DNA from: a virus
Virus record (IMG/VR): IMGVR_UViG_3300045997_000083
Span: 1 to 30,955 of that record
Length of the DNA stretch: 30,955 nucleotides
Strand: one strand, 5' to 3'
A program made the position numbers and the translations under genes. Under the pieces are notes generated by a model. The model was not told the DNA's origin and ran no database searches. It saw only the letters and a program-made list of their open reading frames with translations. Shown here one piece after another: positions 29,479-30,955 of the stretch; positions within the stretch are counted from its first letter, which is position 1, and each line of letters begins with the position of its first letter.

Positions 29479-30870
29479 ATGACGCGCCGCCTGCCAGCCC
29501 GCCTGCAACGCCAGACGCGCTCATTGAAGGTCCGGGCCGACTCCGACATCCTGCGCGAGGGCTACGGCGCCGACTACGGCTGGGTGAGCAACTTCGCGGC
29601 GGTGTCCGGCACGCTGGGCGACTACTCGCCGGGCGGCGGCAGGCCCTCCTGGTGGGTCGGGCACGACCAGTTCGACGGCACCCCGATAGGCCCCAACGGG
29701 CCGGGCGAGGGCTTCGGCTACGGCTGGGACGGCCGGGGCGCGGAGCGCAACCGCTCCTGGTGGAACGAGCCGCGCGGCGGCTCCTCGATCCTGCCCGCCG
29801 TGACCCGCTGCACCACCGTGATCGTCAACCCCATCGTGCGCACCGAGTGGCAGGTGGTGAAGGGCGAGACCCACGTCCCCACCCCACTGTGGGTCAAAGA
29901 CCCGATGCTGCGCGGCGGCATCCCCGGCCCGATGGAGTCGGCCTTCCCGTGGGCCGACCGGCTCACCTCCCACACGTTCTTCCAGACGCTGCTCACCCAC
30001 GCCATCTGGTGGGGGCGCAGCGCGTTCATCTGCCAGGAGGGCGCCGACGGCCAGCCGCTGGCCGGGACGCTGCGCATCCTCAACCCGTTCATGCTGTCCA
30101 ACGAGGGCGGCTACTGGGTGATCGACCCCTACGGCGAGAACCCGCTGCCGACCGACTACGACGGCCGGGTGAACGTCGGCGGGATCACCTGGCGGCTGTT
30201 CGTCATGCGCGGGCTGCCGCCCAACGACGACCAGGCCCCCGAGGGCGTGCTGCTGCGGCACTTCGACACGCTGCGGCTGGGCGCGCGCATCCACTCCTAC
30301 CAACTCGGCACGTTCGGCAACGGTGTCCCGGCGGGCTACATCAAGGTGCTCACCCCCAACTTCGGCGAGGACAAGGCGCAGAAGTTGAAGCAGGCGTGGA
30401 TGGACGCCCACGGCGGCGAGCGCAAGAGCGTGGCGGTGCTCAACGCCCAGGCCGACTTCACCCCGATCCAGGTCAAGCCGGTCGACAACGAGACCACGCT
30501 GCTCAAGCACTCGCACCTCGTGGACGTGGCGCATGCGTTCGGGCTGTCGGCGTCGTGGGTCGACACGTCGGCCGGTGCCTCGCTGACCTACGCCAACATC
30601 ACCGAGAAGCGCCGGGAACTGCTCGACATCAGCCTCACCGGCTGGGGCCAGCAACTGATGGAGTGCCTCGACCCGTGCCTGCCCAACGGCACCACGATGC
30701 GCATCCAGTGGGACAGGTTCACCGCCCCGGACCTGATCGCCCAGGCGACCACGCTGACGCAGGCGATCCAGGCGGGCTGGATGACCGTGGACGAGGCTCG
30801 GGAGCGGGTCGGCCTGCAACCGTTCGAAGCGCAAGTACAGGAGGAGTCCGATGGCAGCCCAGCAGTTTGA
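29479..30870 (+). CDS. HK97-family portal protein
   Basis: A 463-residue ring protein that forms the DNA gate of the head. It has the family pattern: ILPAVTRCTTVIVNPIVRTE for the first helix region, a crown-side LLTHAIWWGRSAFICQEG, GNGVPAGYIKVLTPNFGEDK before the helix KLKQAWMDAHGGERKSVAVL, VDVAHAFGLSASWVD (stem/clip), and a C-terminal WMTVDEARERVGLQPFEAQ. I chose ATG 29479 over GTG 29470 because the -10 at 29466-29471 predicts a transcript starting at 29479. The stop overlaps the protease start. Confidence 0.92.
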   Translation: MTRRLPARLQRQTRSLKVRADSDILREGYGADYGWVSNFAAVSGTLGDYSPGGGRPSWWVGHDQFDGTPIGPNGPGEGFGYGWDGRGAERNRSWWNEPRGGSSILPAVTRCTTVIVNPIVRTEWQVVKGETHVPTPLWVKDPMLRGGIPGPMESAFPWADRLTSHTFFQTLLTHAIWWGRSAFICQEGADGQPLAGTLRILNPFMLSNEGGYWVIDPYGENPLPTDYDGRVNVGGITWRLFVMRGLPPNDDQAPEGVLLRHFDTLRLGARIHSYQLGTFGNGVPAGYIKVLTPNFGEDKAQKLKQAWMDAHGGERKSVAVLNAQADFTPIQVKPVDNETTLLKHSHLVDVAHAFGLSASWVDTSAGASLTYANITEKRRELLDISLTGWGQQLMECLDPCLPNGTTMRIQWDRFTAPDLIAQATTLTQAIQAGWMTVDEARERVGLQPFEAQVQEESDGSPAV

Positions 30871-30955
30871 GGAACAGCGGGTGTTCCACCTGGACACCCT
30901 TGAGGCCCGAGCGGTCGATGACGACAGCGGGCGTCGGCTGATCACCGGGATGGCC
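30784..30955. repeat. Right copy of 172-bp terminal overlap
   Basis: Same as 1-172 with G at 30829 instead of A. It marks the closure point of the circular assembly; joining the two ends gives about 30,783 bp. Confidence 0.95.
30851..30955 (+). CDS. Prohead protease, N-terminal fragment
   Basis: The first 35 codons of the protease gene, cut off by the window end. They are identical to 68-172. The full gene is at 68-664. This is a duplicate created by the assembly overlap, not a second gene. Confidence 0.9.
   Translation, partial: MAAQQFEEQRVFHLDTLEARAVDDDSGRRLITGMA

Noticed and set aside
1-30955. Integrase and attP as sign of a temperate phage
   Set aside because: No tyrosine or serine recombinase motif was found in any plausible gene. 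The operator dyads alone do not show lysogeny.

Overview
The window is a complete or near-complete genome of a small siphovirus of a GC-rich actinobacterium, probably assembled from a metagenome. The last 172 bases (30784-30955) repeat the first 172 with one mismatch, so the sequence closes into a circle of about 30,783 bp, opened inside the portal/protease junction. High GC, many GTG starts, ATGA/GTGA start-stop overlaps, TAnnnT -10 boxes and an HK97-type head plus long-tail gene set point to an actinophage. No integrase was found, so the lifestyle looks lytic, although repeated operator-like sites show organised transcription control.

Layout on the circle. Packaging and head (27275-30955, then 1-4532, + strand): HNH endonuclease, putative small terminase, large terminase, small basic protein, portal, prohead protease, a possible head-fibre protein, an embedded cassette (2-TM holin candidate, 45-aa acidic protein, CHAP/NlpC-like lysin), major capsid protein and two connector proteins. 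Tail (4651-14977, +): major tail protein with a probable -1 frameshift extension, tail assembly chaperone with a -1 frameshift, gp10-like protein, tape measure, a 913-aa collagen-like fibre, a LamG-like protein, a small protein and a large minor tail protein. A hairpin terminator at 15001-15020 separates this from a convergent leftward operon (15037-16340, -): zinc ribbon, unknown, Nudix hydrolase, membrane protein.

Early/replication region (16533-24883, +): RecB-like nuclease, HicA-like small protein, SSB-like protein, primase-polymerase/SF3 helicase, a candidate iteron origin, a stand-alone copy of the primase C-terminal domain, RusA resolvase, DUF932 protein, HNH endonuclease, zinc-binding and HTH proteins. 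It ends at a large hairpin at 24896-24956. Next comes a 545-base non-coding stretch full of inverted repeats, then a leftward accessory pair (25502-26931, -): an HTH protein and a cysteine-motif protein of unknown function. A divergent promoter region leads back to the packaging genes.

Control elements are the most unusual part. A palindrome of about 41 bp occurs three times, once at the edge of each major rightward block (tail, early, portal/head). A 16-bp dyad GGTAGC-N4-GCTACC overlaps an extended -10 at two early promoters of opposite direction. A CCAACCAACCGAAAGGA-type leader precedes five early start codons. Several late promoters place the start codon so close to the -10 that the mRNA would be leaderless.
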